A program made the translations under genes and the position numbers. Below the pieces are notes generated by a model that saw nothing but the letters and a program-made list of their open reading frames with translations, was not told the DNA's origin and did no database searches. Shown one piece after another: positions 8,594 to 18,076 of a DNA stretch of 64,000 nucleotides. Positions within the stretch are counted from its first letter, which is position 1; each line of letters starts with the position of its first letter. The stretch comes from Dyadobacter sp. CY326 (lineage in GTDB: Bacteria > Bacteroidota > Bacteroidia > Cytophagales > Spirosomataceae), in the NCBI RefSeq assembly GCF_021390515.1, contig NZ_JAJUXI010000006.1:372001-436000 (forward strand). Direction: 5' to 3'.

Positions 8594-10186
8594 TTAGTAT
8601 AGTGTTACCTGGCGAGTTTGGTTGCCCATCTCCACTTCACTAATTGCTCCTTTGAAATTCTGACGTTCAACTTTCAAAATAGAGATGACATAACGGTCAC
8701 CTGGTTGTGCTTGCTGTGCAAGCGAGGAAATTGAACCTCCGCCGCTATTCAATGTAACGCCATTAATACGTCTATTTCCGCGTGCCAGTGAAATTTCAAT
8801 TTGTGACACCCGGAATCTCGCATCCTCAGGAGAGAAGTTTTTAAAACTTTCGTCTGGCACCGCAATTACCTGAATGCTACGCGCTCCTGATGCGGGTGCC
8901 CCTTTGCGCTCGTCAAATGGTGCTCCATTGACACGAACCTCGATAGAAGGCTTTGGAACCCGATTAACCCGGAAGGGCTCAGAACCAAGCACATTGCCAC
9001 CGTTGCTTACGGTAATGTTTAATTGCGATTTGCTAGGAACGATTGTAAACTTTCCTTTTTGACCGCTATTAATAATCTCACCGCCATCCGTTGAGAAAGA
9101 CGGAGCCCATAACGCACCAAGTGCCGGGCTTTGAATGCTCAATTTGTTTGCGCAACCCAGATATAACGGAGGAAGTGTTCCTGTTTCAATTTGATAAGAA
9201 GGCTTCACAACAAAATATTCCTGGTTCATTGTGTAGGTTGTATCTCTTCCAGATGGAGTCGGAATCGTGATACGTGCTTGCAACTCTTTTCTAACAACGC
9301 CTTCTGCATTGTATCCACCGCCTTGCGCAGTGAACTCGATCATACCAACACCATTCTCAACTTTAACGGGAGAACCGTTCAAGCTCATGCGTGGTGTTAT
9401 TCCAGAAGCAGATGCTGCGATGAACATTTGTCCTTTAAATTTTGTCCCGGCAACAACTGTTTTTGCGTCCGCACTAACCATTGCCAAAACACGGTCAAAT
9501 TTTACGTCCGCTGCACCCACCTTGCTGGCCAAATAATTCAGCACTTCACCTTCCATACGGCGAATGTCTGTTTGTTTTTGACTCAAAACGGCCAACGCAG
9601 CTGCAACTGGCGTAGATTCAAAGTTCAATTCTGCAAAATCTTTATTTCTTTGCTCCTTGTTGCCCTTAACGCCCGGATCTTCACGACCGTCCATCGCAAG
9701 CATCTGAAATTTATTTGGAGACAAATTATTTAATTGAGCAGTGTAGCCATTTAATCTTTGTTTCAATGCATATGCCTTACCTTTTTTTCCAGTCGCAATC
9801 ATCAATTCAGCAACTTTGGCTTCTTCCTGCGGATTTTTAATTCCACCTTCTTCGTTGAATCCGCCGCCGGCTTTGTTAATGATCTCTTGCTTCAAAGCAT
9901 TGATTTCGTTGGTTACGTCAGCAGTAAACTTGCGAACTTCTTCCGCTTGCTTAATTACGGCGACGTCAGCGGATCTGTTTCCCGCCTTTTCAACAGCTGT
10001 TTTTATTTTTAGTACAGTTTCCTGATTTATTTTATTAGCTGCTCCTGAGGATAGTTCCAAAGAATTGTTCAGAAGAATGAATTTTTCTATGATGGCTGAA
10101 CTAACCTGCAATGCAAGCATTGCAGTAAGTACCAGGTACATCATGCCAATCATCTTTTGACGGGGTGTTTCTTTTCCACCTGCCAT
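8594..10186 (-). CDS. gldM: gliding motility / type IX secretion protein GldM
   Basis: 530 residues. A single N-terminal transmembrane helix (about 13-35, in a KMIGMMYLVLTAMLALQV context) anchors a long periplasmic shaft. GldM pairs with GldL as the rotary motor that powers gliding and type IX export. The conserved start MAGGKETPRQKMIGMMYLVL and the family-sized multidomain periplasmic region support the call. Between gldL (97 bases upstream) and gldN (downstream), as in other Bacteroidota. Confidence 0.96.
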   Translation of the reverse strand: MAGGKETPRQKMIGMMYLVLTAMLALQVSSAIIEKFILLNNSLELSSGAANKINQETVLKIKTAVEKAGNRSADVAVIKQAEEVRKFTADVTNEINALKQEIINKAGGGFNEEGGIKNPQEEAKVAELMIATGKKGKAYALKQRLNGYTAQLNNLSPNKFQMLAMDGREDPGVKGNKEQRNKDFAELNFESTPVAAALAVLSQKQTDIRRMEGEVLNYLASKVGAADVKFDRVLAMVSADAKTVVAGTKFKGQMFIAASASGITPRMSLNGSPVKVENGVGMIEFTAQGGGYNAEGVVRKELQARITIPTPSGRDTTYTMNQEYFVVKPSYQIETGTLPPLYLGCANKLSIQSPALGALWAPSFSTDGGEIINSGQKGKFTIVPSKSQLNITVSNGGNVLGSEPFRVNRVPKPSIEVRVNGAPFDERKGAPASGARSIQVIAVPDESFKNFSPEDARFRVSQIEISLARGNRRINGVTLNSGGGSISSLAQQAQPGDRYVISILKVERQNFKGAISEVEMGNQTRQVTLY

Positions 10187-10283
10187 ATTGTTCAGTAATC
10201 AGTTATCAGTGATTGAATAATTTAGTGATAACAAACAGTTAATAATTCTCAGAAGGATTTACTATATGCTTGCTAATCCGGTC

Positions 10284-11099
10284 TTATGCATTACTACCAC
10301 GCATGGCAGTCAGCATATTACCATAAATGCCATTCAACGACGAAATATTGGTCGTCAGTTTAGACATCTCATTTTTAAATACTTGTGATTCCTTGGTAGC
10401 GTCAGCCATGTTTTCCATCGCAGCGGTAAGGTTGCCATAGAATGCATTCATTGCTTTCAGGTGCTTTGTAGTATCTTGAAGTTCCAGCTCATAAACCGCA
10501 TTAAGCGCGCCCATGTTCTTTGTAATTTGCTGGAATTGCTCACGATATGATTGTGCATCTTTTGTAGCATCAGCCATAGAACTCATCGCGCTAATGGCAA
10601 CACCATAAGATTTATTCATATCATTGATCGCTGTTGACGCACTTTTCACATTTCTTGCGTAATCATTAGTAGCAACCGTTGCATCCGTCAAATCGCTTAT
10701 TTTGCCAACTGTCTCTGAAAGATTTCTGAAACCTTTTCCAAGGCTATCAAAAACCTCTGGTCCAAGCTTAGCATTGTCAAGCATGTTGTCCAATTTAGCA
10801 GTAACACCACTTGAAGATGTAGAGCCGCGCGTGATCGCAGGTCCGTTATAATTATCGTCAAGCTCCGGATAAACACGGGTCCAATCCGGTTCACGGTCAG
10901 AAGATTGCGTTAACGTTTGAAGTGCATAAAGTAAAAATATAAGTACCTCAGTACCCAATCCGGCAGTTAATAAAGGGCCGCCGAAGTCCCAGTGTTGAAT
11001 TTTTGCTAACGCTCCCAAAATAACAACGGCAGCACCTGCGCTATATATTGTTGGTACCAGTTTATCCCAAAAAAAATTAGGTCCGCTATTCTTAGCCAT
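10284..11099 (-). CDS. gldL: gliding motility / type IX motor protein GldL
   Basis: 271 residues with two transmembrane helices (about 15-33 and 42-62) and a long cytoplasmic tail predicted to be helical and coiled-coil, with two near-repeats around MADATK. An acidic residue inside the second helix (E51, in GLGTEVLIF) corresponds to the glutamate known to be essential for proton-driven function in this family. Inner membrane, partner of GldM. It follows gldK after a 119-base gap that contains a hairpin. Confidence 0.95.
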   Translation of the reverse strand: MAKNSGPNFFWDKLVPTIYSAGAAVVILGALAKIQHWDFGGPLLTAGLGTEVLIFLLYALQTLTQSSDREPDWTRVYPELDDNYNGPAITRGSTSSSGVTAKLDNMLDNAKLGPEVFDSLGKGFRNLSETVGKISDLTDATVATNDYARNVKSASTAINDMNKSYGVAISAMSSMADATKDAQSYREQFQQITKNMGALNAVYELELQDTTKHLKAMNAFYGNLTAAMENMADATKESQVFKNEMSKLTTNISSLNGIYGNMLTAMRGSNA

Positions 11100-11168
11100 A
11101 CTTATTGAAATCAGTTACAGTGAAAAATTTAGAAATTGTTAGTTTAAATTGATTTGAAGAGGTCGTAA

Positions 11169-11203
11169 AAAAGAAGCAGTGTTATAGAAACGCTGCTTCT
11201 TTT
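11169..11203 (-). terminator. hairpin between gldK and gldL
   Basis: An 11-base stem (11169-11179 with 11193-11203) and a 13-base loop, followed on the minus strand by a T-run. It looks like an intrinsic terminator or attenuator inside the gld gene set. Confidence 0.65.
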
Positions 11204-11218
11204 GTTTTAAGATCATAC

Positions 11219-12292
11219 TTAGCGACGACGTGCTCGGGCACCTCCACGGTCGTTAACATTGTCCATTACACAGCGAAAGCCAATGAAAGCACGACGTTCT
11301 GTCTCGTATTCGAATGTTCTCGTGCCAGTTTGTAAGTAGTAAGCTATATCTTTCCATGAGCCGCCTTTAACCACTTTGCGGGGTTCATCAGGATTATTGT
11401 ATTCTGGGTTCATATCCCAAACGATTGCAGTCGCATTGTCAGTATAAGCGTCCGAAGTCCATTCAGCGACATTACCAGCCATGTTATAAAGGCCAAAATC
11501 ATTTGGATTGTATGCATTTGCCGGGCCTGTGTAAGGATAGCCGTCTGCATCATAGTTTCCGCGTTGTGGCTTGAAGTTCGCAAGGAAACATCCTTTTGCA
11601 TTCATGGTGTAAGGATTACCCCAAGGATATTTCGCAACTGCACGTCCGCCTCTTGCTGCCCATTCCCATTCTGCTTCTGTTGGAAGACGGAAACCGGTTG
11701 AGTTAAATTGACCTTCTTTGTTTTGGAAATCGTGAAGCAAATTTGTGCGCCATTTAGAAAAATACTCAGCGCCTGTCCAGCTAACTCCTACAACTGGATA
11801 AGTGTCAAATCCAGGATGTTGATAGTAATACTCTACAAATGGATCTCCGTTTGAGTAAGCAAAATCTTTTTTCCAAACTGTTGTGTCAGGATAGTATTTA
11901 GACATAATTTCCTCTTCGCCCAATACAGATACTGAATCAACAAGCAATGCATTTACAAACTGGCGGTATTCATTGTTTGTAATCTCAGTGTCATCCATAA
12001 AGAATGAGCTGATCGTTACGCGCCGGTTCATGTTGTTCATTGAGGAAGCTATATCTTCATCGGCCTGGCCCATAATGAAAGAACCTGATGGGATCACCAC
12101 CATTCCAGCCGGAGTTGTCTGCTTAAAACCTTTACGGGCTGTCGCTGTAATCTCCCCGTTTTGAATCCCGCTTTCTTCTTGTCCTCCCTTGCCAAACTTA
12201 CTTTTAATAAATCCGCAACTTTGCATGAGCATAAGAGCGGCTACCAAAAGCAGGCTTTGGACTCCATTCCGATAGAACACTTTCACATTCAT
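11219..12292 (-). CDS. gldK: gliding motility / type IX secretion lipoprotein GldK
   Basis: 357 residues. Lipoprotein signal with Cys 26 (MQSC), followed by a formylglycine-generating-enzyme-like (sulfatase-modifying factor) domain: IPSGSFIMG, then RLPTEAEWEWAARGG, GNVAEWTSD and VVKGGSW motifs. In GldK this fold is structural and forms the outer-membrane-linked ring with GldN. It ends in an Arg-rich tail (GGARARRR). First of the four gld genes and preceded by a 357-base non-coding leader. Confidence 0.95.
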   Translation of the reverse strand: MNVKVFYRNGVQSLLLVAALMLMQSCGFIKSKFGKGGQEESGIQNGEITATARKGFKQTTPAGMVVIPSGSFIMGQADEDIASSMNNMNRRVTISSFFMDDTEITNNEYRQFVNALLVDSVSVLGEEEIMSKYYPDTTVWKKDFAYSNGDPFVEYYYQHPGFDTYPVVGVSWTGAEYFSKWRTNLLHDFQNKEGQFNSTGFRLPTEAEWEWAARGGRAVAKYPWGNPYTMNAKGCFLANFKPQRGNYDADGYPYTGPANAYNPNDFGLYNMAGNVAEWTSDAYTDNATAIVWDMNPEYNNPDEPRKVVKGGSWKDIAYYLQTGTRTFEYETERRAFIGFRCVMDNVNDRGGARARRR

Positions 12293-12649
12293 AGTGGTTT
12301 TGTAAAAATTTGATTATAAAATGTTAGCCTAAAAACGTCGACTGTTGATATATAGTATACTTGAAATAAAAACAAAAATAAACATCTCGCGCTTTACAAT
12401 GGACCTTGGAGAAATCATATTAGTGCACTCCAATATCCACCGCCAGGCTAGCATTTATCGAGTTAACGTAGGAAAAAGATAAATGGTATAAGGCAAGATT
12501 GTTTTACAAATATAAATTAAAGTTTTGCAAACTGATTCACAACAATTAACAACTGGTTTATTAAAAACCAGTATAAACAGGCTAAACCCAACAATGTTTA
12601 ACATTTTCCGGATTGCATAGCACTATATACGGAGCCAATGACCATTTCG
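12293..12649 (-). promoter_or_regulatory. non-coding leader upstream of gldK
   Basis: 357 bases without a convincing gene. On the minus strand two exact TAnnTTTG elements occur: TATTTTTG at 12373-12380, 80 bases before gldK with a TTG 16 bases further up, and TATATTTG at 12507-12514. A perfect 8-base inverted repeat (12552-12559 and 12565-12572, 5-base loop) lies about 80 bases past the porP/sprF stop and may end that transcript, although no T-run follows. Confidence 0.4.
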
Positions 12650-13627
12650 CTAAAACCTGAAACGTGGTGTCCGGATAATCGTTTTCTTGCCAAATTTCGG
12701 CGATGGAAGTGCATAGGACAACATTACTTCGAAAGAAGAAGGAGCTTTGGAATCATTGCCGCCAAGCACCAGATCATATGCGCCTGAAAGCCTCAAAGAC
12801 TGATCCGGTAATAGATACACTCCACCCATCAAAATGAAGTAAGTGTCTTGCTGTCTGTAAGTTCCACCAATCCAATAGCGCTTATTATATGTTACAGTTG
12901 CGCCACCCTCGGCTGAAAAAGTGCTAATGTCAGATTTTAAAAGCACGATTGGCTGAATATCTAAAAGATATCCGAGCTCAATATTTACACCTGCATTAAA
13001 ATATAATGTTTGAGGCAAAGGATTTGTTGCCGTTTCTGATCCGAGCTGATACTTTGGCTCCAAAAGGTGATTGAATGATAAGCCTGCGTAAAAAGTCTCA
13101 TTCTCAAAACGGGCTCCAACAGAAAAATCAGGATTGATTTCGGAAATATTTCCGGTTGGAATCAATGGATCATCCGGGTCCTGATAGCGCAGTTTTCCAA
13201 AGTCAATCGATTGTCTGAACAAGCCTGCACTTGCGCCAACTTGGAAGTTTCCGCCAAAAGCCGGAATGCGATAAGCGGCAGAAAGCTTAAAATCCTGATC
13301 CGTTCGCGGACCACTGCGGTCATTCAATGCGTAAAAACCAATTCCAAAATTTTTGAAAGGCATGCTGAAAGAGAACAGCTGTGTTGAGAGCGCACCACCT
13401 TCATCGACAACATTGGTTCCTTGATATCCAGCGTATTGCGTCCGATGTGTTAGTTGAAACTTGGTAAGGCCATCTGCGCCAGCCGCTGCCGGATTTAAGT
13501 AAAGCTGATTAAGGGAAAATAAGCTGAATTGTGCGTCCTTTTGAGCCATCGCACTGGAAGTGGTCAGGAGTATTATTGCAAGCAGCCGGATATATTTATT
13601 ACTTCGAATAGTAAACGTCAAAGTCAT
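12650..13627 (-). CDS. PorP/SprF family type IX secretion membrane protein
   Basis: 325 residues with a signal peptide ending SSAMAQ and the family opening FSLFSLNQLYLNPAAAGADG. The rest alternates short amphipathic strands typical of an outer-membrane beta barrel (predicted 14 strands). PorP/SprF proteins tether secreted type B or surface cargo to the type IX apparatus. Its place directly upstream of gldK, on the same strand, matches the sprF/gld neighbourhood seen in Cytophagales. Exact orthology (PorP versus SprF) cannot be decided here. Confidence 0.92.
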   Translation of the reverse strand: MTLTFTIRSNKYIRLLAIILLTTSSAMAQKDAQFSLFSLNQLYLNPAAAGADGLTKFQLTHRTQYAGYQGTNVVDEGGALSTQLFSFSMPFKNFGIGFYALNDRSGPRTDQDFKLSAAYRIPAFGGNFQVGASAGLFRQSIDFGKLRYQDPDDPLIPTGNISEINPDFSVGARFENETFYAGLSFNHLLEPKYQLGSETATNPLPQTLYFNAGVNIELGYLLDIQPIVLLKSDISTFSAEGGATVTYNKRYWIGGTYRQQDTYFILMGGVYLLPDQSLRLSGAYDLVLGGNDSKAPSSFEVMLSYALPSPKFGKKTIIRTPRFRF

Positions 13628-13713
13628 GCCTATGGATTTGTTTAAGGAACACGCTGGGAGTTTTCGGATTTCATTTATAACGCATATTGCTTAAAAAAAT
13701 TGATAAAATAGCA

Positions 13714-13744
13714 AAAAAGCCCCGGAATATTTCCAGGGCTTTTT
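13714..13744 (-). terminator. terminator of hemD
   Basis: A 14-base stem (13714-13727 with 13731-13744, one G-T pair, 3-base loop) flanked by A and T runs, just past the hemD stop. Confidence 0.85.
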
Positions 13745-13759
13745 CTATGTAAAATCGAC

Positions 13760-14542
13760 TCAGATATTATTCGCCTGTCTGATATACAGGTCAAGTGCGC
13801 CGGTCATGGATGGGGCATTTGGCAAGGGTGCCTGAATGTCCAGAATAAGACCTGCATCTGTCACAGCCTTCGCCGTTGTCGGGCCGAAAGCAGCGATGCG
13901 TGTTGAATTTTGCTTAAAATCAGGGAAGTTATCGTACAAAGATTTGATTCCCGAAGGACTGAAAAACGCAATAATGTCGTAATATACGTCTTCCAGATCT
14001 GACAGATCAGCAGAGCCGGTCTGATACATTGTCGCTTCGATGAAGTGGAACTCCTCAGTGTCTGCAAATTCTGGGATTTCATTCTTTCGAACGTCAGAGC
14101 AGGGATATAAGAACTTCTCTTTCTTGTGTTTGCGCATTAACTCGATCAATTCGGCGGCTGTTTTTGTGCCAGTAAAGATCTTTCTCTTGCGAATTACAAT
14201 GTATTTCTGGAGATAATTTGCAGTCTGCTCTGAAATGCAGAAATATTTCATCGTTGCTGGAACCTCAACCCTTCCCTCGTTACAAATGCGGAAAAAGTGG
14301 TCAATGGCATTGCGACTCGTGAAGATTATCGCAGTATGATCCAGAATGTTAATTTTTTGTTTGCGAAACTCTTTGTAGGAAACCCCGTCAATTTGTATAA
14401 ATGGCCTGAAATCTACTTTGATATTATACTTTTTGGCCAATTCATAGTAAGGTGAATTCTCGTCGGCTGGTCTGGATTGACTGACTAAAAGACTGGTTAC
14501 TTTTTTAAGACGTTCCTGATCAAAATTGATGGTATCACTCAT
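13760..14542 (-). CDS. hemD: uroporphyrinogen-III synthase
   Basis: 260 residues. Cyclises hydroxymethylbilane to uroporphyrinogen III in heme synthesis. The two-domain HemD fold is recognised from ILDHTAIIFTSRNAIDHFF in the first half and YDIIAFFSPSGIKSL plus IAAFGPTTAKAVTDAGL in the second. The Bacteroidota version diverges from the enterobacterial one, so the call rests on these motifs. It lies 43 bases downstream of the DUF4271 gene and is probably co-transcribed; no other hem genes are near. Confidence 0.9.
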   Translation of the reverse strand: MSDTINFDQERLKKVTSLLVSQSRPADENSPYYELAKKYNIKVDFRPFIQIDGVSYKEFRKQKINILDHTAIIFTSRNAIDHFFRICNEGRVEVPATMKYFCISEQTANYLQKYIVIRKRKIFTGTKTAAELIELMRKHKKEKFLYPCSDVRKNEIPEFADTEEFHFIEATMYQTGSADLSDLEDVYYDIIAFFSPSGIKSLYDNFPDFKQNSTRIAAFGPTTAKAVTDAGLILDIQAPLPNAPSMTGALDLYIRQANNI

Positions 14543-14585
14543 GTATAATTCCTCATTAGTTTAAATTCCGTTTCATATACATCGG

Positions 14586-15767
14586 TTACAAAGCAAACTT
14601 CATACCAACAATGAGCGGGATTATTTCTATGACGCAAAGGTAAGAAAATAAATACAGATTAATCAACGAGCCCGGTGGCTTGGTTACAACGTACAAAGCC
14701 ACAAAGCGTATGGAGTAAAAAAACAAAAATGGAAGCAAAACATAGCTCCGGAAGTCTGTAATCCAATTTACATGATTGAAACTGAGCATGAAGACGACCA
14801 GAAAAAGTCCTGCATAAAAGAGGTAAGAGGATTGGATTATTTTGATAAAGATGTTGTCAATCTGCTTGTCGAGGTTGAGCATGTTTCCTGCCATCACCAT
14901 CAATATATATTTGACGTAAGTGAGCACAAAGAAGATCGTGGCGAGCACAAAAAAGTCGCTGACGATTTGAAGCGTATTTGACTTTTCAGATAATATCGTG
15001 CTGACAGAAAATAGATTAAGCTTGTTGGACGAAAAATAAATGACAATAAAGCTCATCAGCATAGACGAGATGATGACGAAGAAAATCACCGTATTGCTAT
15101 GCGGCTTGTTCATTTTCGAAAGCTGATCCCTCGGGTCGTTGTTGAAAAATTCAATAGGATTTATCAAACGTATGAATGACAACGGATTCAAGTTGAAGAT
15201 CCAGGCATTCAACATCAACACAATTATCAGCGTAATAGCAGCAAGATTCCCGAAAGGAGTGAATGTAATGGGTTTGATATTGATAAAATTCCTTCCCGTC
15301 TGCTCGATTACTGCGGGATCAGTAAGCTTCTTTTTGTTACAAAGCAACACCGCCTTATCGCCGATGCCCGGTCCGCCGTAAACAGTTAGCAGCAATTCGT
15401 CTTTTTTATAGATCTTGTAAAGGCTGTCAATGTTGAGTTCCTGCCACTGATTGGCGGTTATTTTGTTCTGTAAAGATCCTTCTAAAAACAAGTAGCCGTT
15501 GCTTTCGGCCTTTACAAGCAAGACGTAATTGCGATTTTTGATGAGATCAATGTATAGACTTACGAAACGTGTGCCTTCATTGACGCCCTGCGAAAACGGG
15601 ACGTAATTTTTATACTGCGGATTGTAAACGAGCCAGTCATTCGCATAATCGTAAACCGGAAAATACTGTTCGGGAGGGGAGACTTTCGGAGCGGCAGAAA
15701 CGAATGCTCCGACCACAGAAAAAGCTGTAAAAAAAGCCCAAAAAAGTTGAAAGGAAATGGACTTCAT
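14586..15767 (-). CDS. DUF4271 multi-pass membrane protein
   Basis: About 393 residues from ATG 15767 (the TTG three codons upstream lies next to the sucD terminator). A signal peptide-like start is followed by a soluble periplasmic region to about residue 175, then roughly six or seven transmembrane helices with the VLTYVKYILMVMAGN and FVALYVVTKPPG segments of the DUF4271 family. Function unknown. In Bacteroidota this family is commonly placed next to hemD, as here, which may point to a link with tetrapyrrole or envelope metabolism, but this is inference. Confidence 0.82.
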   Translation of the reverse strand: MKSISFQLFWAFFTAFSVVGAFVSAAPKVSPPEQYFPVYDYANDWLVYNPQYKNYVPFSQGVNEGTRFVSLYIDLIKNRNYVLLVKAESNGYLFLEGSLQNKITANQWQELNIDSLYKIYKKDELLLTVYGGPGIGDKAVLLCNKKKLTDPAVIEQTGRNFINIKPITFTPFGNLAAITLIIVLMLNAWIFNLNPLSFIRLINPIEFFNNDPRDQLSKMNKPHSNTVIFFVIISSMLMSFIVIYFSSNKLNLFSVSTILSEKSNTLQIVSDFFVLATIFFVLTYVKYILMVMAGNMLNLDKQIDNIFIKIIQSSYLFYAGLFLVVFMLSFNHVNWITDFRSYVLLPFLFFYSIRFVALYVVTKPPGSLINLYLFSYLCVIEIIPLIVGMKFAL

Positions 15768-15778
15768 TGTTACCAAAA

Positions 15779-15800
15779 AGGGCGGGGTTTCCCCAGCCCT
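15779..15800 (-). terminator. terminator of sucD
   Basis: The minus strand reads a GC-rich stem (AGGGC, one bulged base, GGGG, paired with CCCC-GCCCT) with an AAA loop, followed by five T. It separates sucD from the DUF4271 gene. Confidence 0.75.
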
Positions 15801-15828
15801 CTTATAAAGTTATATGTCTGCAGGTTTA

Positions 15829-16707
15829 TTATTTCTTACCAAGAGCAATCAGCATTGTTTCACCGATCAAAGCTGGTGACTCAGCCACAAATATGCCTGA
15901 CTCCTTCATAATTCTGATTTTTGCCTCAGCCGTATCATCAGCGCCACCAATAATTGCACCAGCGTGGCCCATTCTGCGACCTTTTGGAGCAGTTTGTCCA
16001 GCGATGAAACCAACAACCGGTTTCTTGTTTCCAGTTGATTTAATGTAGTTGGCCGCATCAGCTTCCATACTTCCACCAATTTCACCGATCATTACAATCG
16101 CTTCTGTTTCAGGGTCATTCATCAACAATTCAACCGCTTCCTTGGTTGTTGTTCCAATGATTGGATCACCTCCGATTCCGATTGCAGTCGTTTGCCCAAG
16201 TCCGGCACGAGTCAACTGATCAACAGCTTCGTAAGTTAATGTTCCTGATTTTGACACCAAACCAACTGTTCCCTTTTTGAAGATAAAACCAGGCATAATG
16301 CCCACTTTACATTCCTCAGCAGTAATAACACCCGGGCAGTTTGGTCCGATCAGACGGCAGTTTTTGTTTTTAATATATTCTTTTGCCTGCATCATGTCTT
16401 TGGTAGGAATGCCTTCCGTGATACAAACAATAACGCCAATTCCAGCATCAGCAGCTTCCATTATAGCATCAGCAGCAAAAGCCGGCGGAACAAATATGAT
16501 GGATACGTCAGCGCCAGTAGCACGAACTGCAAGGTCAACGGTGTTGAAAACTGGTCTTTCAAGATGAGACAGACCGCCTTTGCCCGGAGTTACGCCACCT
16601 ACGACACTTGTACCGTATTCGATCATTTGCTGGGCATGAAAAGAACCCTCCGATCCGGTAAATCCCTGAACTATAATCTTAGAATTTTTATTAACTAAAA
16701 CGCTCAT
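15829..16707 (-). CDS. sucD: succinate-CoA ligase, alpha subunit
   Basis: TCA cycle enzyme; the alpha subunit binds CoA and carries the phosphohistidine. Visible: the CoA-binding [11 protein letters not shown] loop (15-25), GPNCPG (121-126) and the catalytic His 248 in [10 protein letters not shown]. 292 residues, normal length. The beta subunit gene sucC is not adjacent, as is common in Bacteroidota. It has its own well-formed promoter at 16730-16761 and its own terminator. Confidence 0.97.
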   Translation of the reverse strand: MSVLVNKNSKIIVQGFTGSEGSFHAQQMIEYGTSVVGGVTPGKGGLSHLERPVFNTVDLAVRATGADVSIIFVPPAFAADAIMEAADAGIGVIVCITEGIPTKDMMQAKEYIKNKNCRLIGPNCPGVITAEECKVGIMPGFIFKKGTVGLVSKSGTLTYEAVDQLTRAGLGQTTAIGIGGDPIIGTTTKEAVELLMNDPETEAIVMIGEIGGSMEADAANYIKSTGNKKPVVGFIAGQTAPKGRRMGHAGAIIGGADDTAEAKIRIMKESGIFVAESPALIGETMLIALGKK

Positions 16708-16729
16708 GTTGGTAAATCAGTTTTTTTGG

Positions 16730-16761
16730 TAAAAGTAGAACGAAAAGCACGAAGTAGCAAA
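16730..16761 (-). promoter_or_regulatory. promoter of sucD
   Basis: On the minus strand TTTG (16758-16761), a 20-base spacer and TACTTTTA (16730-16737): the Bacteroidota sigma consensus with one mismatch, 23 bases before the start codon. Confidence 0.6.
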
Positions 16762-16810
16762 ATGTAGCCAGAATTTGTAAATTGCTTTTTTGTCAATATT
16801 TAGCAGGTTT

Positions 16811-17413
16811 ATGCAGATACTCAGCAGTCCACATATATTTTCTAACTTGGTTTTAAGTTTTACCAGCTTATTTATTTTCTCCCGCTATTTGCGCGCGCAG
16901 CCGTTCATCAGCAAGTGGCTTTGGGGAATATTTCTGTTTTTCATCGCGCTCGTTGCGCTCACTGACTTGCTTGTGTATGCGGGCGTGGAAAGTCTTGAAA
17001 GCATACACGAAATCGTCATCGCAGGAGAAATGACATTGGGTGCGTTTTGCCTGGTTTCCGCATCCTGGTGCCTCATTATGCGTTATCAGGCCGGCACATA
17101 CTTTTTCGTCTCCACCATTGGGCTTGGGTTGCTTCTTATGTATTGCATTACCTGGTTCGGAGTCGAATATGTGGGTTTAATTATTAAATCGCTCGCCATT
17201 GTAATCACGCTGCTCATATCTTGTGTGGGGCTTGCCAGCCGTCAGAAAAGTGCGTTATGGGTGATTTTTTCAATGATGCTGCTGGCGCTTTCGACGAAGT
17301 CGGGCAAGCTGCCGATTCCCATGGACCCCGTGGATATCAACCATTATATGATGGTCCTTTCCGTGATTTGCGTGGGTCGGGCCGTGCGGGATCAATATAA
17401 AATCCTGTTTTAA
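16811..17413 (+). CDS. seven-helix membrane protein of unknown function
   Basis: 200 residues, almost entirely hydrophobic, with about seven transmembrane helices spaced regularly; the charged loops are short. ATG 16811 is preferred to a TTG seven codons upstream. I do not recognise the family. It is divergent from sucD and followed by the azurin gene after about 100 bases, where no strong terminator is visible. Confidence 0.75.
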   Translation: MQILSSPHIFSNLVLSFTSLFIFSRYLRAQPFISKWLWGIFLFFIALVALTDLLVYAGVESLESIHEIVIAGEMTLGAFCLVSASWCLIMRYQAGTYFFVSTIGLGLLLMYCITWFGVEYVGLIIKSLAIVITLLISCVGLASRQKSALWVIFSMMLLALSTKSGKLPIPMDPVDINHYMMVLSVICVGRAVRDQYKILF

Positions 17414-17516
17414 GATCTATTTATCAAACAATTGTTAATGGATTGTTTTTTTAAAATACCGCGTCGTAAATTGCACCAGTTAATTTAAAACAATCAAGTT
17501 TACTAATACTCTTAAT

Positions 17517-18011
17517 ATGAAAACGACGAAGTATGGCGTAATGCTTTTTGCCTCAGTTTTGGCTTTCGGAGCTGTTACAATGAATACTGTTGAGGCTAAA
17601 TTGCCCGCAAAAACAGTGGTTAGCGATGTAAAACAAGCTAAAACCATCGTTATAAAAGGAAGTGATGCAATGCAGTTTGACCTGAAAGAAATCAAAGTTA
17701 AGGCAGGACAAAAAGTGAAACTGACCTTGACGCACTCTGGAAAACTTGCAAAAGCTGCAATGGGTCACAACTGGGTTTTGTTGAAACCGGGCGTTGACAT
17801 TGCTGCATTCGGTTCGAAAGCTGCTGCTGCGAGAGAAACAGAATACATTCCTAAGTCGGAAGAAGCGAGCATTATTGCGCATACCAAACTTGTCGGTGGC
17901 GGCGAAAGTGACTCTGTTGAGTTTACTGCTCCTGCAAAAGGAACTTACACTTACATTTGCAGCTTCCCAGGTCACTATGCTTTGATGAAAGGCACATTTA
18001 TCGTGGAATAA
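17517..18011 (+). CDS. azurin-type blue copper protein
   Basis: 164 residues with a signal peptide ending near VEA (residue 27). The cupredoxin fold carries the type 1 copper ligands H84 (in MGHNWV), C148, H153 and M157 (the CSFPGHYALMKG loop), spaced as in azurin. Periplasmic electron carrier, probably between respiratory complexes or to a peroxidase. Single-gene unit ending at a strong hairpin. A TlpA-like thioredoxin is the convergent neighbour. Confidence 0.95.
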   Translation: MKTTKYGVMLFASVLAFGAVTMNTVEAKLPAKTVVSDVKQAKTIVIKGSDAMQFDLKEIKVKAGQKVKLTLTHSGKLAKAAMGHNWVLLKPGVDIAAFGSKAAAARETEYIPKSEEASIIAHTKLVGGGESDSVEFTAPAKGTYTYICSFPGHYALMKGTFIVE

Positions 18012-18024
18012 GCGATTAATAAAT

Positions 18025-18065
18025 ATAAAAAAGGCGCTGATTGCATCAATCAGCGCCTTTTTTAT
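18025..18065. terminator. bidirectional terminator
   Basis: A perfect 19-base inverted repeat (18025-18043 and 18047-18065) with a 3-base loop between the convergent azurin and thioredoxin genes. Confidence 0.92.
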
Positions 18066-18076
18066 GCCCTTTAATT

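Noticed and set aside
9191..9733. 180-residue plus-strand frame opposite gldM
   Set aside because: Fully antisense to a well supported gene; Cys/His-rich composition is typical of a shadow frame.
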